Source: Saccharomycodes ludwigii (Eukaryota; Ascomycota; Saccharomycetes; Saccharomycodales; Saccharomycodaceae). From it: a stretch of 64,000 bases of DNA. The stretch covers positions 434,001-498,000 of the forward strand of contig NC_060200.1 in NCBI RefSeq assembly GCF_020623625.1, given 5' to 3'. Shown piece after piece: positions 31,934 through 43,351 of this stretch (within the stretch, counting starts at the first letter, position 1; each line of letters starts with the position of its first letter). The notes below the pieces were generated by a model that saw nothing but the letters and a program-made list of their open reading frames with translations, was not told the origin of the DNA and made no database searches. The translations under genes and the position numbers were made by a program.

Positions 31934-32491
31934 TATATTTATGTATGTGTGAGATTTCAAAGGAAAACAAAAATGGTTAATATGTAATTATTTTTGTTTG
32001 AAGAGAGAGAAAAAAAAAAAAAAGAAAAGGCAAGAAAGAAAGAGAGCCAGAAAAGAAAAAAAACCTTTCCTGTAGAACTTTCATTTCGAAAGGAAAAAAA
32101 AAAACAATTTGTGTTGGGAAAAGGATGTAGAAAAAAAATATACATGACCTTGAAAATAACCCATCTATAAAAAAAAAATTAAAAAAAAAAATAAAAAAAA
32201 TAAAAAAAATAAATAATTACAAAGATTGTACAAGGTACGGGTGATAAAAAGGGTCACAAAATAATTAAAAAAAAAAAAAAAGAAAAAAAAAAACTGATAT
32301 GTGGCAATTTGTAATAAACCAAAATTGTTTTTTTTTTTTTTTTTTCGTTTCTTTTTTTTAATTTAATTTAATTTAATTTAATTTGATTTAAGCTTACTAT
32401 TAAGTTCTGTTTTTTTGTTGAGGTATTTAAATCATGTCATCCAACACGCTACTCCTAGAAATAAAATTAGAAAATACAATAGAAAAAAAAA
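31026..32491. other. Divergent spacer between RPS8 and DPH3
   Basis: 1.47 kb, long for a divergent pair. It holds A-tracts (31880-31894, 31901-31917, 32265-32293), a TA run (31918-31938), a T-rich run at 32326-32345 and ATTTA-type repeats near 32360-32384. A 61-codon minus frame at 31317-31502 has no recognisable features. Rap1, Tbf1 or other ribosomal-protein promoter motifs were looked for by eye and not found with confidence. Confidence 0.5.
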
Positions 32492-32740
32492 ATGTCGTAT
32501 TATGATCAAATTGAAATTGAAGATATGACCTTTGATGTTGATACCCAACTTTTTACATACCCATGCCCATGCGGTGACCGCTTTCAAGTATATATTGATG
32601 ATTTATTTAATGGAGAAGAAGTAGCCGTTTGTCCAAGTTGTTCACTCATGATACAAGTTATATTTGAGAAAGAGGATTTACAACAATACTATGATGATGC
32701 AGACCTACAACCACCTATTGAAATATCGGCTGCTGCTTGA
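32492..32740 (+). CDS. DPH3: Dph3/Kti11, CSL-zinc protein of diphthamide and tRNA wobble modification
   Basis: 82 residues, the normal size. Cys25, Cys27, Cys47 and Cys50 form the CxC...CxxC zinc/iron site of the CSL (DPH-type) domain, within CPCGDRF and CPSCSLMIQV. Dph3 is the electron donor to Dph1-Dph2 in diphthamide synthesis on elongation factor 2. With Kti13 it also supports Elongator-dependent tRNA uridine modification. The acidic N-terminus (YYDQIEIEDM) is also typical. In S. cerevisiae this small gene (KTI11) likewise lies between RPS8A and AST1. Confidence 0.97.
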   Translation: MSYYDQIEIEDMTFDVDTQLFTYPCPCGDRFQVYIDDLFNGEEVAVCPSCSLMIQVIFEKEDLQQYYDDADLQPPIEISAAA

Positions 32741-33506
32741 GTTTGTGGTACATAACGATGCTCGACTTTATAAGCTATGATTTCCTTTCAATGAGAATAA
32801 AATAGGACAGGGTAATACAACTAGAACACCATTAGAATCTGTTGGTATATCTTTGTGTTTACCATTAAAGGATTAGGTTTGTGATTGAATACTTTCTAAC
32901 TATGATCTGTTGCTAATTAAAATAGGAAAAGATATATGATATTGATTAGTTATAAATACTTTGAAATAATTTATGGATGAATAACTTTGCTGAAAGAGAA
33001 TTGTATGGGAAATGGTAAGAATGTTAGAAAATACGTAAAAGAATAAGTAGTAGTTTGTTTGACGGAGATATGCGGGTTAATTTACCCGGATATTAAAATT
33101 AAATAGGAGAGATGGAATTAATTAATTTTTTCTTTTTTCTTTTTTTTCTTTTCTTTTCTTCAGAAAGTAAACCAAAATAATAATAATAATAAGTAAAAAT
33201 ACGTTATAAAAACTGTAATAATCGGACACACAAAGAAAAGGGGGCAATGGAAAGGTTTTTCTTTTATTTTCTTATTCTTTTTACTCATATTTCATTTCCT
33301 TTCACGTTTAATCTACTAAAATAAATACCATCTATATAAATAAACAACACCAGTTAAAAAGATTAATCTATTTAAAAAATTTATTCAATATAAAAGTTCA
33401 CAAACTACTATAAACACTTACCAAGACGTAAAAAAAAACAAAAACAAAAAAAGAAAAAATAAAAAATAAAATTTAATACCAAATACAATCCATTCCTACT
33501 AATTCG
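32741..33506. other. Spacer between DPH3 and AST1
   Basis: 766 bases with no gene. It includes a Reb1-type element about 420 bases before the AST1 start, T-rich stretches near 33128-33160 and A-rich leader sequence just before the ATG. Confidence 0.6.
33082..33088. promoter_or_regulatory. Reb1-type site (TTACCCG) in inverted arrangement
   Basis: TTACCCG is preceded, nine bases earlier, by CGGGTTAA, giving a near-palindrome (CGGGTTAATTTACCCG). It is a candidate Reb1 site for AST1 promoter opening or DPH3 termination; Reb1 does both in S. cerevisiae. Confidence 0.4.
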
Positions 33507-34859
33507 ATGTCTGAAAAAATATTAGATGATCACACCAATGGTGGCAATAGTAGTAACAGCAGTATAAATCTTAATAATACTAGAAATTCAGACTCTTTAA
33601 ATAGTGAAAACTTCAAGATTACTGGCAAAAATAATGATGATTTTATTCCTCCAAAAGCAATAGATACATTACCTGATATACACCGTGTAAGTCGCCCATT
33701 AAGACATGTCAAATATATTCCTACAAAAGCATTGGTTTTTTATTCTATCCATCATCCACCCCAATTCACCTACGATATTAAACTCAAACCACCAGGTTCC
33801 AATAATATAATAGTCCAGGTCTTGAGAGTTGGTTTAAATCCTGTTGATTTAAAAATTTATAATTCTTATACTACAAATATGAATTCATATACTGGTCTAG
33901 GTCGTGAATACTACGGTACTATTAGTGCTATTGGTTCTAAAGTTGATTCCCAGATTTGGTCTGTTGGCGATGAAGTTTTTGGTACTTTTTTTCACCCAAA
34001 TTTAGGTACTGGTACATTACAAAGCAGTATCACTATTGATTTAAATAAGGATGTTATTTTGAAAAAACCAACTAATCTTAACAAAAATGAGGCTGCCGGT
34101 GCTCTATATTGTTTAGGTACAGCATATTCCATATTACATGGTTTGGAAGAAAATCAAAAAATCAAACCAGATTCCAATATCCTTATTAATGGTGGGTTAT
34201 CTTCGGTAGCTATTTTTGCCCTACAACTTTTAAAAAATTACTATAAAGTTACCTCAAAAATTGTTTTAATTTGTTCTGGTTCTGCCGAATTGGCAATTAA
34301 GAAAAAATTCCCCGAATATGTGAATGATTTGATATTTATTAATTATCAACGTAATTTGAAAATTTATAAGCCGTTGCAAAGCATGATAAACGATGGTGAA
34401 TTCATAGATTATGATGCTACTGGTAAACCAATTTCAATCAAATTTCAGCAGGGGAAATTTAACATCATTTTAGATTTTGTAGGGGGTTATTCTATAATTG
34501 AACATTCCAATTCATTAATCGCTAAGGGGGCGGATTATATCACCACGGTTGGTGATTATAAAGCTAATTATAAGAGTGATATATATAATGCTCCAGATAA
34601 TCCAAGTGCAAATGTTCGTAAGGTTTTCAGCAAAGCCTTGTGGAATTTCAGTTATTCTCACTTCCATTTTGATCCTAATGCTAAATATGTCAAGTATTAT
34701 GGTAATTGGCCCGAAAACTGTTGCGAATTATTGAGAAAGGGTGTAGTTAAAACAGTAATAGACAGAACCTATGACTGGAAAGATTATGCTGAAGCTTTTA
34801 AATATTTACGTTCTAGACACGCTCACGGTAAGCTTATCTTAAAATTAGAGAAATTTTAA
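33507..34859 (+). CDS. AST1: Ast1/Ast2-like MDR-family membrane-trafficking protein
   Basis: 450 residues: a variable Asn/Ser-rich N-terminus of ~50 residues, then a quinone-oxidoreductase/zeta-crystallin type medium-chain dehydrogenase fold. The GroES-like part carries VLRVGLNPVDLKIY and GREYYGTISAIGS. The Rossmann part has SILINGGLSSVAIFALQLL, a degenerate version of the usual glycine-rich motif. The end reads SRHAHGKLILKL. Ast1 in S. cerevisiae is a lipid-raft-associated factor for delivery of the plasma-membrane ATPase Pma1; enzymatic activity is not established. Since AST1 and AST2 are duplicates there, this single gene should represent the ancestor of both. Confidence 0.9.
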   Translation: MSEKILDDHTNGGNSSNSSINLNNTRNSDSLNSENFKITGKNNDDFIPPKAIDTLPDIHRVSRPLRHVKYIPTKALVFYSIHHPPQFTYDIKLKPPGSNNIIVQVLRVGLNPVDLKIYNSYTTNMNSYTGLGREYYGTISAIGSKVDSQIWSVGDEVFGTFFHPNLGTGTLQSSITIDLNKDVILKKPTNLNKNEAAGALYCLGTAYSILHGLEENQKIKPDSNILINGGLSSVAIFALQLLKNYYKVTSKIVLICSGSAELAIKKKFPEYVNDLIFINYQRNLKIYKPLQSMINDGEFIDYDATGKPISIKFQQGKFNIILDFVGGYSIIEHSNSLIAKGADYITTVGDYKANYKSDIYNAPDNPSANVRKVFSKALWNFSYSHFHFDPNAKYVKYYGNWPENCCELLRKGVVKTVIDRTYDWKDYAEAFKYLRSRHAHGKLILKLEKF

Positions 34860-35137
34860 AGGTCGGTTTATTTATGGTTTCCATGAAGGTAGAATAAGCA
34901 GACGCTTCTTACTTAGTAATTGATTTATTTTTAACAATGTTTTTATATTATGTAATTATAATTTTATTTTCCAATGATATATATTATATATATAATACGA
35001 TATATCTTTATACTTGGACAACTATGATGTAGATGAAAAACAAAGAGGAAAAAAAAAAATTTTTTTTTATTTTTTTATTTTTTTATTTTTTTATTTTTTA
35101 TTTTTTTATTTTTTATTTTTTTATTTTTATTTTTATT

Positions 35138-36038
35138 TCATTTCAAGTATTTGAGTAAGAATGCTATCCCTACAGTAATTATCAAAAAGGAAAAAAATCT
35201 ATTAAAAAATCCTTTAAGTGAATCCTTATCGTTGTCTTTGTCATAAGTGTTTATTTCCCTTTTACTACTATCTTTTTCATTAACTGAATTACTCATTTTT
35301 GCTTCATTGTTACGGTTTTTATTCCTTTCTTTTTCTAGTTTTTCTTCAGCCCTTATCCTATCTTCAGGATCTGCAATTTCATCTAAATTAATGACTTTTT
35401 CATTAGCTGCCTTTTCTAATTGTTTTTTGGCACCTTCTTTTAAATCATCTTCGATGCTAGTGGTAGAATTATATGAGAGTTTGGCTAAACTCGCATTTTC
35501 TTTCTTTTTGTCTGTAGCTTGTTGTTTTAGTCTTTCCTCCTCCTCTGCAATTTCTTTCAAGTTTTGCTCCACCAATTCGGGAAAAATAATTTGAAATCTT
35601 CTATTTTGTTTAGCATTCCATAACTTGCTTTTGGCAACTAGTTTTTTTTTGTATTCATCACTAGTGGTAATACTACCAGTAGTTACATCATTTCCAGTCA
35701 TGAAACTCAACAACCCAGTTAATATAGTAGCAACACCCCAACTAGGTTGCCAAGAATCTGGATGATAATCACTCATACTTAAACATAATCTAGTATTCTC
35801 CTCAAATCTACCGTTAGGGGTAATCATCCTAATAGCTGGTGGCTTAAATGGATACTCAGGTGGGAATACTACAGTACCATGATACTGACCGCCATAGTAT
35901 GGTGTATCTGGCGGACCCTCAATAACATAATGCCATTCTAAAATATTGTCTTCATTTGGTTTAGCTATGATAAATTGTGGAGGGTTTTCTACAATTGCTT
36001 TGTATTCTTTGGTTAATCTTTTACGAGCAGCAACGGAT

Positions 36039-36043
<5 letters not shown>
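35138..36043 (-). CDS. UBC6: Ubc6, tail-anchored ER ubiquitin-conjugating enzyme
   Basis: 301 residues. The N-terminal E2 fold has the Ubc6 signature: KRLTKEYKAI start, HYVIEGPPDTPYYGGQYHG, the catalytic Cys87 in NTRLCLSMSDYHPDSW, and TGSITTSDEYKKKLA. A Lys/Glu/Asn-rich linker follows (about residues 165-277), then a hydrophobic tail anchor (FFSFLIITVGIAFLLKYLK) at the very C-terminus. Ubc6 works with the Doa10 ligase in ER-associated degradation and is itself short-lived. It is longer than the 250-residue S. cerevisiae enzyme, entirely in the linker. It converges with AST1. Confidence 0.97.
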
Positions 36044-36069
<26 letters not shown>

Positions 36070-36618
36070 CTTTTGTTTTGTTTTGATCTTTTATATTTGC
36101 TATCTAAAATATATATAAGAAAAACTTTATCATTTCGACTGCAAGTTTGTTATATAGCGAGAGAAGGAATCGAAATGCGCTGTTAGATAAATTAACGATT
36201 ACAACATAATTATGTAACAAGAGGCCAAGTTTTTTTTTTTTTTTTTTTTCTTTTTTTTAAAACGGTATGTGTACACATCCTTAGAAACTACGTAGTCAAA
36301 TCCAAAATTCAATATTTTTTCCTTTTCAAATTCTATTCGGGTATCAAATATTTCCGAATTTGTCCGATTGGAGCTAAGTCTTAACAGTGTAATACAAGAA
36401 AAGTGTCCGCTGCGCAAGTTTCCGGTATATAAACATGTTGTAAAAATAAATTAAAATTAAAATTAAAATTAATTTTTTTTTTTCCTTTTCCATTTTTTTA
36501 ATTGAATTGTTTTGCTCACCTCTTGCTTTAATGTATGGCATCCGAAAACTACAGAACCCATAATAGTAGGAATAATTACAATACCACATAATAAGAAATT
36601 AAACAAGCAGATACCACT
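36044..36618. other. Divergent promoter region of UBC6 and PRS4
   Basis: 575 bases with T-tracts at 36042-36069 and 36231-36249. A minus-strand frame at about 36240-36440 is open for ~65 codons with mixed composition (for example TNSEIFDTRIEFEKE), but it has no start codon context and no recognised similarity, so it is not called a gene. Confidence 0.5.
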
Positions 36619-37575
36619 ATGTCTTCAAATAGTATAAAGCTATTAGCTGGTAACTCTCATCCAGATTTGGCAGAGAAAATCGCCAATAGATTGGGTTTAA
36701 ATTTGGCTAAAATCGGTGTCTACCAATATTCCAACAGAGAAACTTCTGTAACTATTGGCGAAAGCATAAGAGATGAAGATGTTTACATAATTCAAACAGG
36801 TACCGGGCAAGATGAGATAAATGACTTTTTGATGGAATTATTAATCATGATTCATGCATGTAAAACTGCCAGTGCAAGAAGGATTACCGCTGTTATTCCA
36901 AATTTCCCCTATGCAAGACAAGATAAGAAAGATAAATCAAGAGCCCCAATAACTGCCAAGTTGATTGCTAATTTATTGCAAACTGCAGGCTGTGATCATG
37001 TAATTACAATGGATTTGCATGCTTCTCAGATACAAGGGTTTTTTCATATACCTGTTGACAATTTATACGCAGAACCATGTGTTTTGAATTATATCCAAAA
37101 TCACACTGACTTTCAAAATGTATTATTAGTTTCTCCAGATGCCGGTGGTGCTAAAAGAGTAGCTTCTTTGGCCGATAAACTAGATTTAAACTTTGCCTTG
37201 ATTCATAAGGAAAGACAGCGTGCCAATGAAATTAGTCGTATGGTTTTAGTTGGTGATGTAGCGGGAAAATCGTGTCTGTTAATAGACGATATGGCAGATA
37301 CTTGTGGTACTCTATGTAAAGCTGCTGAAGTTTTATTAGACAAAGGTGCCAAGGAAGTTATTGCCATTGTTACTCACGGGATTTTTAGTGGGAATGCTTT
37401 TGAAAGGTTGCAGAATAGTAGATTAAGTAAAATAGTTTGTACCAACACTGTTCCTGTTTCTCAATCTATTGATAGATTGGATCAAATAGATATAAGTCCT
37501 ATCTTAGCTGAAGCTATTAGGAGATTACATAATGGAGAAAGTGTTTCATATTTGTTTACACACGCTCCGGTGTGA
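36619..37575 (+). CDS. PRS4: Ribose-phosphate pyrophosphokinase (PRPP synthetase)
   Basis: 318 residues, the compact form typical of Prs2/Prs3/Prs4 and without the large insert of Prs1 and Prs5. It makes 5-phosphoribosyl-1-pyrophosphate from ribose-5-phosphate and ATP for nucleotide, His and Trp synthesis. Visible family motifs: [20 protein letters not shown] (ATP/regulatory region), [27 protein letters not shown], and the PRPP-binding loop [14 protein letters not shown] near residues 217-230. The end SYLFTHAPV is the expected C-terminus. Position and strand match PRS4, with PRS2 as its duplicate in S. cerevisiae. Confidence 0.97.
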   Translation: MSSNSIKLLAGNSHPDLAEKIANRLGLNLAKIGVYQYSNRETSVTIGESIRDEDVYIIQTGTGQDEINDFLMELLIMIHACKTASARRITAVIPNFPYARQDKKDKSRAPITAKLIANLLQTAGCDHVITMDLHASQIQGFFHIPVDNLYAEPCVLNYIQNHTDFQNVLLVSPDAGGAKRVASLADKLDLNFALIHKERQRANEISRMVLVGDVAGKSCLLIDDMADTCGTLCKAAEVLLDKGAKEVIAIVTHGIFSGNAFERLQNSRLSKIVCTNTVPVSQSIDRLDQIDISPILAEAIRRLHNGESVSYLFTHAPV

Positions 37576-37686
37576 TTTAAATCATACTTAAAACTATGCT
37601 TTTTTTATTTTATTTGTTCCCTCATCGTTTGTATTTATACATACTATCCGAATTTATTATAATTATTACTATTATTGTTTGTTACT

Positions 37687-37722
<36 letters not shown>

Positions 37723-37762
37723 TATTAATTAATTAAAATATTCTCTTTGTATAGAATGAATG

Positions 37763-40700
37763 TCAAAATGCCTTAGAACTTCTTCTAAACCATCTAGTTG
37801 ATGACCTTCTTTTAAGTTTAGTCTTGCTTTCTTGATTCTGTGCCGAAGATGAGTTGGATTTCGTGCCGGCTTTTGCGGTGGTAGTTGACGATAGCCCTTG
37901 ATAATTTATATTATTGTTATTATCAAGCTTATAATCTCCCTCGAATGTACCATTATTATTTATATCCTTAATACCACTGACATTGCCAGTAATACAATTG
38001 TTCTTATGAACTGCCAAATCTACCCCGCCTGAACTATTATTAGCGGAATCAATATTATTATTAAAACTAATATTGCTGGTACTTCTGGAGTTAAATCCAC
38101 TATTGGTGTTATTCATATATGAAACATTAGGATTTAAAGTTGTACTATTATTGTTATTACTGCCACTACCATTGTTATTTATAGTGGTGGCATCAGAGGT
38201 ATCAAAAAACCCTTTTTTCTTTGAAAAGTTTATAGTACTCTTGGTGAAGTTTCTCATGATTTCATCGCATTTAATTAAAGCGTTTATGTTGTTTTTGCAA
38301 TTATTTCCGGCAAGGACATCAGACAATTCATTATTTGTACTGTCGTAGGCTTTATCAACTACTTTATAAAACAAAACGTAGGCAGTAGATAAATCACCTG
38401 GACCACCATAAAATTTTAACACATCCTCTTCATTAACACTTTGAACGGTTTCGTCATCATATAATAACCAACCAAATTTAGAATTTTTAACAATGGCTAT
38501 ATAATGGCCATGGGATGGACCACCGCCTAAATGAACAACGATCCCATTTAATTCGTAATTTCTACACAGGGCTCCCTCATTGTTCTTTTCAGAAGATGAG
38601 CATATTCTCAAATTTAATGGATATTCTACTTTATCAAACAACTTAATATTACATTTTTCCTTTTCACTATATTTAAATCTTTTTAAATGCATCAATAAAA
38701 CATTTGGTAATTTTTTTAAAGTCACAACTCTTTCAGCTTCTTGCAATCCGTTACATTTATCACAATAAAATTTATTTTCACCGCACAACATCTCCCTTTG
38801 ACGATAATTTAGAAAATAATTTTCGATATTGTTATCTGTTAAACTAGAAATATCTAGCGGGAAATCCAAAAAGAGCTCATCTCTATATGTAGTATTATCA
38901 CAAGTTAAACATCTTGTCCTATTCGTACAAATACCTTGAAATAAATCAGTAATAAAGTTGTTATGGTTAAAAGTTGCGGATGATGATTTTATTAAAGTTG
39001 CCAAATAGTCACTCATGTCATTTAAAAGGAAATTCAAAAATTCATGAGCATCTTGGTGCATAGAAGAACTAAACATTATATTAGATATTTTTAAAATATT
39101 GATAAATTCAACTGGTGAAACAATCCCTATTAAAAACTTGTTTTCAGTAATATATTCAAAAACATCCTTCAAACAAGTATACATGGAGCATGATACGTCA
39201 TTTGAAGATGCCGATATCTTATTGGTATTTCTGTTCTTGCCGTTAATAACAGTACCAAGAAAACTATTACTAGCATTGTTATCACTATTGCTACTATCAA
39301 TACTGCTGCCACTATTATTAGTATTATTATTAGAACCATCAATATCATCACCACCGTCATTACTGGTTCCAGATACATAATTGGAATTTTGATCAAAATT
39401 ATTTACTGATGCTAAATTAGCATTGTTAAATCTGGAACATTCTGATAGATGATCTATATTTAAAATGGGCCCGTTAATTAGTGCTGAATTCTTTCTTTTT
39501 TCACATGAATGATAGATATTATCGTTGGTTCTACCGACTATCACACCGTCATGATGCAAATCCAATTTCTTTAGTATCTCATCTGTAGTTAAATATTTAA
39601 CTCCAGTACTATTAGTTGTCGTATTGCTGTTGGGAGTGGTAGTACCATGAGTAGAGTTAGCTGTAGTAACAGCGCTAGTATTAGATAAAACACGTCCGTT
39701 ATTTATTAAACTAGCCTGTAATTTCGCAAAATTTCTTGGTTTATTGCCTTCACAAACTAATTTTCTATTATTAATTCCAGTTTTAAAAGGTGTTTTCAAC
39801 ACATTTAAGCGAAACTCATCTAGGTTATACAGACATTGTAAAACACTATTACAATAGCAAGTATTTCCAAAATTTTCAAAACCAAATATCTTATTAGAAC
39901 CATCGCCAAACGATAGGTTATGGTCCATTGGCAAAAGTTCCGGGAATTCATCTAAATGGTATTGCCAATCATCTTGTAACTGATTTAAGTAAGCTTCCTT
40001 AGCAGTTAACGAACTAGCAATATTATTACTATTTTTTTTGTTGTTACTGTTATCTGCGGATGAGGTAGACGAAAACGGATTACCAAAATGAAATCTTAAA
40101 GAAGGTGTTGAGGATAATGAATTATTTTCCTTTTCCTTTTCCTTTTCCTTTTCCCTTTCCCTGGGTTGCTGCTGTACTAGCGTTTTGTATGGAGGTAGCT
40201 GCTGCACCAGTAATTGTTCTGATAGAACTGTTGTGTCCATATTGTTAGTGTTAACATTGTTCTTAGGATTATTATGTGATATCGGAATCGTCGTATTTAC
40301 GGCTGGAGGGGAGATCAAATCAATTGGATTGAAATCCAAGTTACTATGGCTTCTACTGTTTCTTCTGCTATTATCCCTAGAATCATAATTTGTAACTTTA
40401 ATTGTGGTGTTTGACAAAACATTACTAGCAGCAGTTAAGGCAGAATTTTGTTCAAAAGAGACATCCAAATAGCCACTATTTACTCCATCGCTGGCAATAC
40501 CGGTGGTGTTTTCTATCATGCTTGTTTCGGAATCCGTAAAAAAGACACTATTATCTTCCATAAAAAATTTATTGTTATTAGTATTTGAAATTCCATGCCC
40601 ACTAACCGTTTTATTCAAAATTGCCACCGTAGGAGGAGGATTAGCAGTCATGGAAAAACTGTTGTTTCTTGTACTTGAAGCAGTTGTAGTTGTATTGAAA

Positions 40701-40973
40701 CTAGTAAAGTTATTATAGTTACTGTTACTCCTACTCCTACTCCTACTTCTTGTTGTACTTCTACTAATACTGTTAATACTATTGCTATTGCTATTGCTGC
40801 TACCTGTATGATGCATATTTGGCATGACAAGCTCAGTGCTCGAAACTGAAGTAGGGCCTAGAAATACCTTATCTGCGATATAATTATTGTTAATATTATT
40901 GTTTTTATATGGTAGGCTATTGCTACTCTTACCTTTAGTACTATTAGTGGTAACGTTAGTCAATGGTTTATTA

Positions 40974-41012
<39 letters not shown>

Positions 41013-41284
41013 GAGTTATAAGGACTATGAGTTAGACTGCTAGATGTACTGCTACTACTCCTGCTGTTACTTTGATCGCGGTAAGAGGAGTTAGTCTCAT
41101 GACTATTATTCGTAGCAACCTTAGCACCAGACTTATTATTATTAGGAACATAATGGGAATAATGATGTTGATATTGAGTAGAACTACGGATATTTTTATC
41201 GCCAGGTGCTTTAATCAGAGGGTCTGTCAAAGGTTCTGATTTATTTCTTTTCGTTGACCCGCTAATCCATCTTTTTAAACCCAT
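37763..41284 (-). CDS. UBP9: Ubiquitin carboxyl-terminal hydrolase, Ubp9/Ubp13 type
   Basis: 1173 residues, against ~750 in S. cerevisiae Ubp9 and Ubp13; the excess is Asn/Ser-rich. The start MGLKRWIS resembles the KRWLS start of the family. The USP Cys box (NFGNTCYCNSVLQCLYN, catalytic Cys about residue 476) and His box (GGGPSHGHYIAIVK, His about 927; then GWLLYDDETV) are intact. Paired CxxC zinc-finger cysteines lie between them (TRCLTCDN and FYCDKCNG). An insertion of ~180 low-complexity residues interrupts the catalytic domain after the Cys box. A run of EK repeats lies near residue 380. Ubp9/13 cleave ubiquitin from substrates linked to mitochondrial respiration and Cdc42-dependent growth. 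The gene converges with PRS4. Confidence 0.93.
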
Positions 41285-41834
41285 AGTTTTTTTTCTTTTT
41301 TTTTGCTTTAGAGATAGTGTTTCTCTTTTTATTTTCTTTTGTTCTTACTACAAAAATAAGATACAATGATTTGTATGACTTGCTTTTATTATTGTTATTA
41401 TGAAAAGCAATATTTTTTTTATGGTACTAAGAATTGTAAACTTGAAAAGAAAAAAAAAAAAAAAATTAAAAAATTAAAAAATTAAAAAATTAAATAAATT
41501 GAAAAGTGCCACCTTTTTTTTCAATTTTATATCACAGTATGTATATTATGTATAGATATATATTCTTGTTGATTTTATGGGTGTATCAACGGTTGCATAT
41601 AAATGATTCCCTATATATATATTTTTATGTAACGTGACTTCACCCTTTCGTATATTTCTGCATGATATTCTATGCATATTTAATGTGTGATGGTCCATTT
41701 TAATTTATTTTACATATATAATTACATTACATATAACGTAATCGAGCAACGTGAAAATAAAAATAAAATATAAGGTTATTCTCATAACATTTGTCACTAT
41801 TATATAAAAATTATAATACTATTATCTCCAAATC
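41285..41834. other. Spacer between UBP9 (5') and GRE3 (3')
   Basis: 550 bases, no gene. An A-tract at 41449-41464 is followed by ATTAAAAA-type repeats; TA-rich stretches lie near 41560-41720. Confidence 0.6.
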
Positions 41835-42830
41835 TTAAGCAAATGTTGGTATTTTGGAATTTAACCAATCCCATGGATCATTGAATCTAATATTTTTATT
41901 CAATTCGGAAATTTCCTGCAACTCTAAATCGGTCAACGTTAACCTTTTTTCAACTGTTAGATTCACTAGCAATCTATCAGGTTTGGAAGATTTGGGGATA
42001 ATGCATACATTCCTTTGGGTAGCCCATCTTAATAAAACTTGAGGTTCACTAACATTATGTTTAGCAGCAATTTTCTTAATAACAGGGTGATCAAACAACT
42101 TGGGTGTTTTGATTGCCAAATCGCTATTCAACTCAATAAAAGATTGTGGTCCAAATGAAGAATATGCTACAACTTGAATATTTTCTGACTGGCAATACTC
42201 AATTAAATGTTCCTGTGTTAAATAAGGATGATGCTCAATCTGTAAAGCAACAGGCTTGACCTTACAATCGCTGTTCAATAACTCTTGAATTAAGCAACCC
42301 CGGAAATTAGAAATACCAATACCCTTAATTAAACCTTTTTCGTGACATTTCTCCAAGCTCTTCCAAGTATCTAGAATAGTCACATTTTTTTCCAATGTAA
42401 TTTTTCCCTGTTCAAAATCTGTTTCACTAGTGTAAAACCCAGGTGGATACTTTTCCTCAATCGGAACAAACTTAAATGCAATAGGAAAGTGAATATAAAA
42501 TAAATCTAAATAATCCAATTGCAAATCTTCCAAAGTTTTATTAAGAGCTAGGCCCACATGTTCAGGTTTGTGATATGAATTCCACAATTTGGAGACAATA
42601 AATAGATCTTCTCTTTTAACAATACCTTCCTTAATTGCCCTTTTAATACCTTTACCAACCTCTTTTTCATTACCATAATCTTGCGCACCATCAAATAATC
42701 TATAACCTATTTTAATGGCTTCATAGACTTGTTGTTCACAAACAGCGTTAGGGATTTTCCAGCACCCCAAACCAACAACAGGCATTTTTAAAGCATTATT
42801 TAAAACTACAGTTCTAGCTAAATAAGACAT
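41835..42830 (-). CDS. GRE3: NADPH-dependent aldose (xylose) reductase, AKR family
   Basis: 331 residues, close to the 327 of S. cerevisiae Gre3. The aldo-keto reductase tetrad is visible: Asp47 and Tyr52 ([11 protein letters not shown]), Lys81 (VSKLW) and His114 (LFYIHFP). The cofactor segment [11 protein letters not shown] matches Gre3-type, NADPH-preferring enzymes more than the IPKSN form of dual-cofactor xylose reductases (family knowledge). Other strong marks are [45 protein letters not shown] and the [11 protein letters not shown] end. It should reduce xylose to xylitol and detoxify methylglyoxal and other aldehydes. GRE3 is not at this place in S. cerevisiae as I recall the map. Confidence 0.95.
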   Translation of the reverse strand: MSYLARTVVLNNALKMPVVGLGCWKIPNAVCEQQVYEAIKIGYRLFDGAQDYGNEKEVGKGIKRAIKEGIVKREDLFIVSKLWNSYHKPEHVGLALNKTLEDLQLDYLDLFYIHFPIAFKFVPIEEKYPPGFYTSETDFEQGKITLEKNVTILDTWKSLEKCHEKGLIKGIGISNFRGCLIQELLNSDCKVKPVALQIEHHPYLTQEHLIEYCQSENIQVVAYSSFGPQSFIELNSDLAIKTPKLFDHPVIKKIAAKHNVSEPQVLLRWATQRNVCIIPKSSKPDRLLVNLTVEKRLTLTDLELQEISELNKNIRFNDPWDWLNSKIPTFA

Positions 42831-43351
42831 CTTACTTTTCTGAAGGATAAAAATATTTATATATCTGGGGAATATTAGAATTTTAGTTTATACGTAGTTT
42901 TTGTTAATATATATATGTATTTTTTTTTTTTTTATATCCTACCTTTCCAATTTTTTGCTTTAACCTCTTCTATGTATATATATATATATATATATATTTA
43001 TTATTTATGATTAGCAATAATCCTTAAAAAAATATTTGCCCCCTTTTATAACAAATTTACACACAAAAAAGAAAGAAAAAAGACAAAAAGCGAAAAAATT
43101 ATAAATGTCATACATTTTTTTCCCTTTAAAACAAGTTAATTGCGCATAACATTTGTTGTATATAGAACAACAATTTTTATGACATGTTTTTACGTCATAC
43201 ATGATTGATCAATTTATTATCTTAAAATATCATGATTACAGCAGATTCACATTTTTTTCTTTTTTTTCTTTTTTTTCTTTTTTTTTTTTTTTTTTTCCAC
43301 TTTTTTTTCCAGTATTAGCAAAGACGACATTAATTATGTCCGTCTCATTGG
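42831..43351. other. Spacer between GRE3 (5') and DXO1 (3')
   Basis: 521 bases without a gene. TA run at 42975-42997, T-tract at 42919-42933, and a TTTTTTC-repeat block at 43253-43297 close to the DXO1 3' end. No stress-response element (CCCCT) was seen near GRE3. Confidence 0.55.

Noticed and set aside
36240-36440. Coding-like minus-strand stretch between UBC6 and PRS4
   Set aside because: About 65 open codons of mixed composition but no ATG, no known similarity and AT-rich borders; a relic is possible but not supported.
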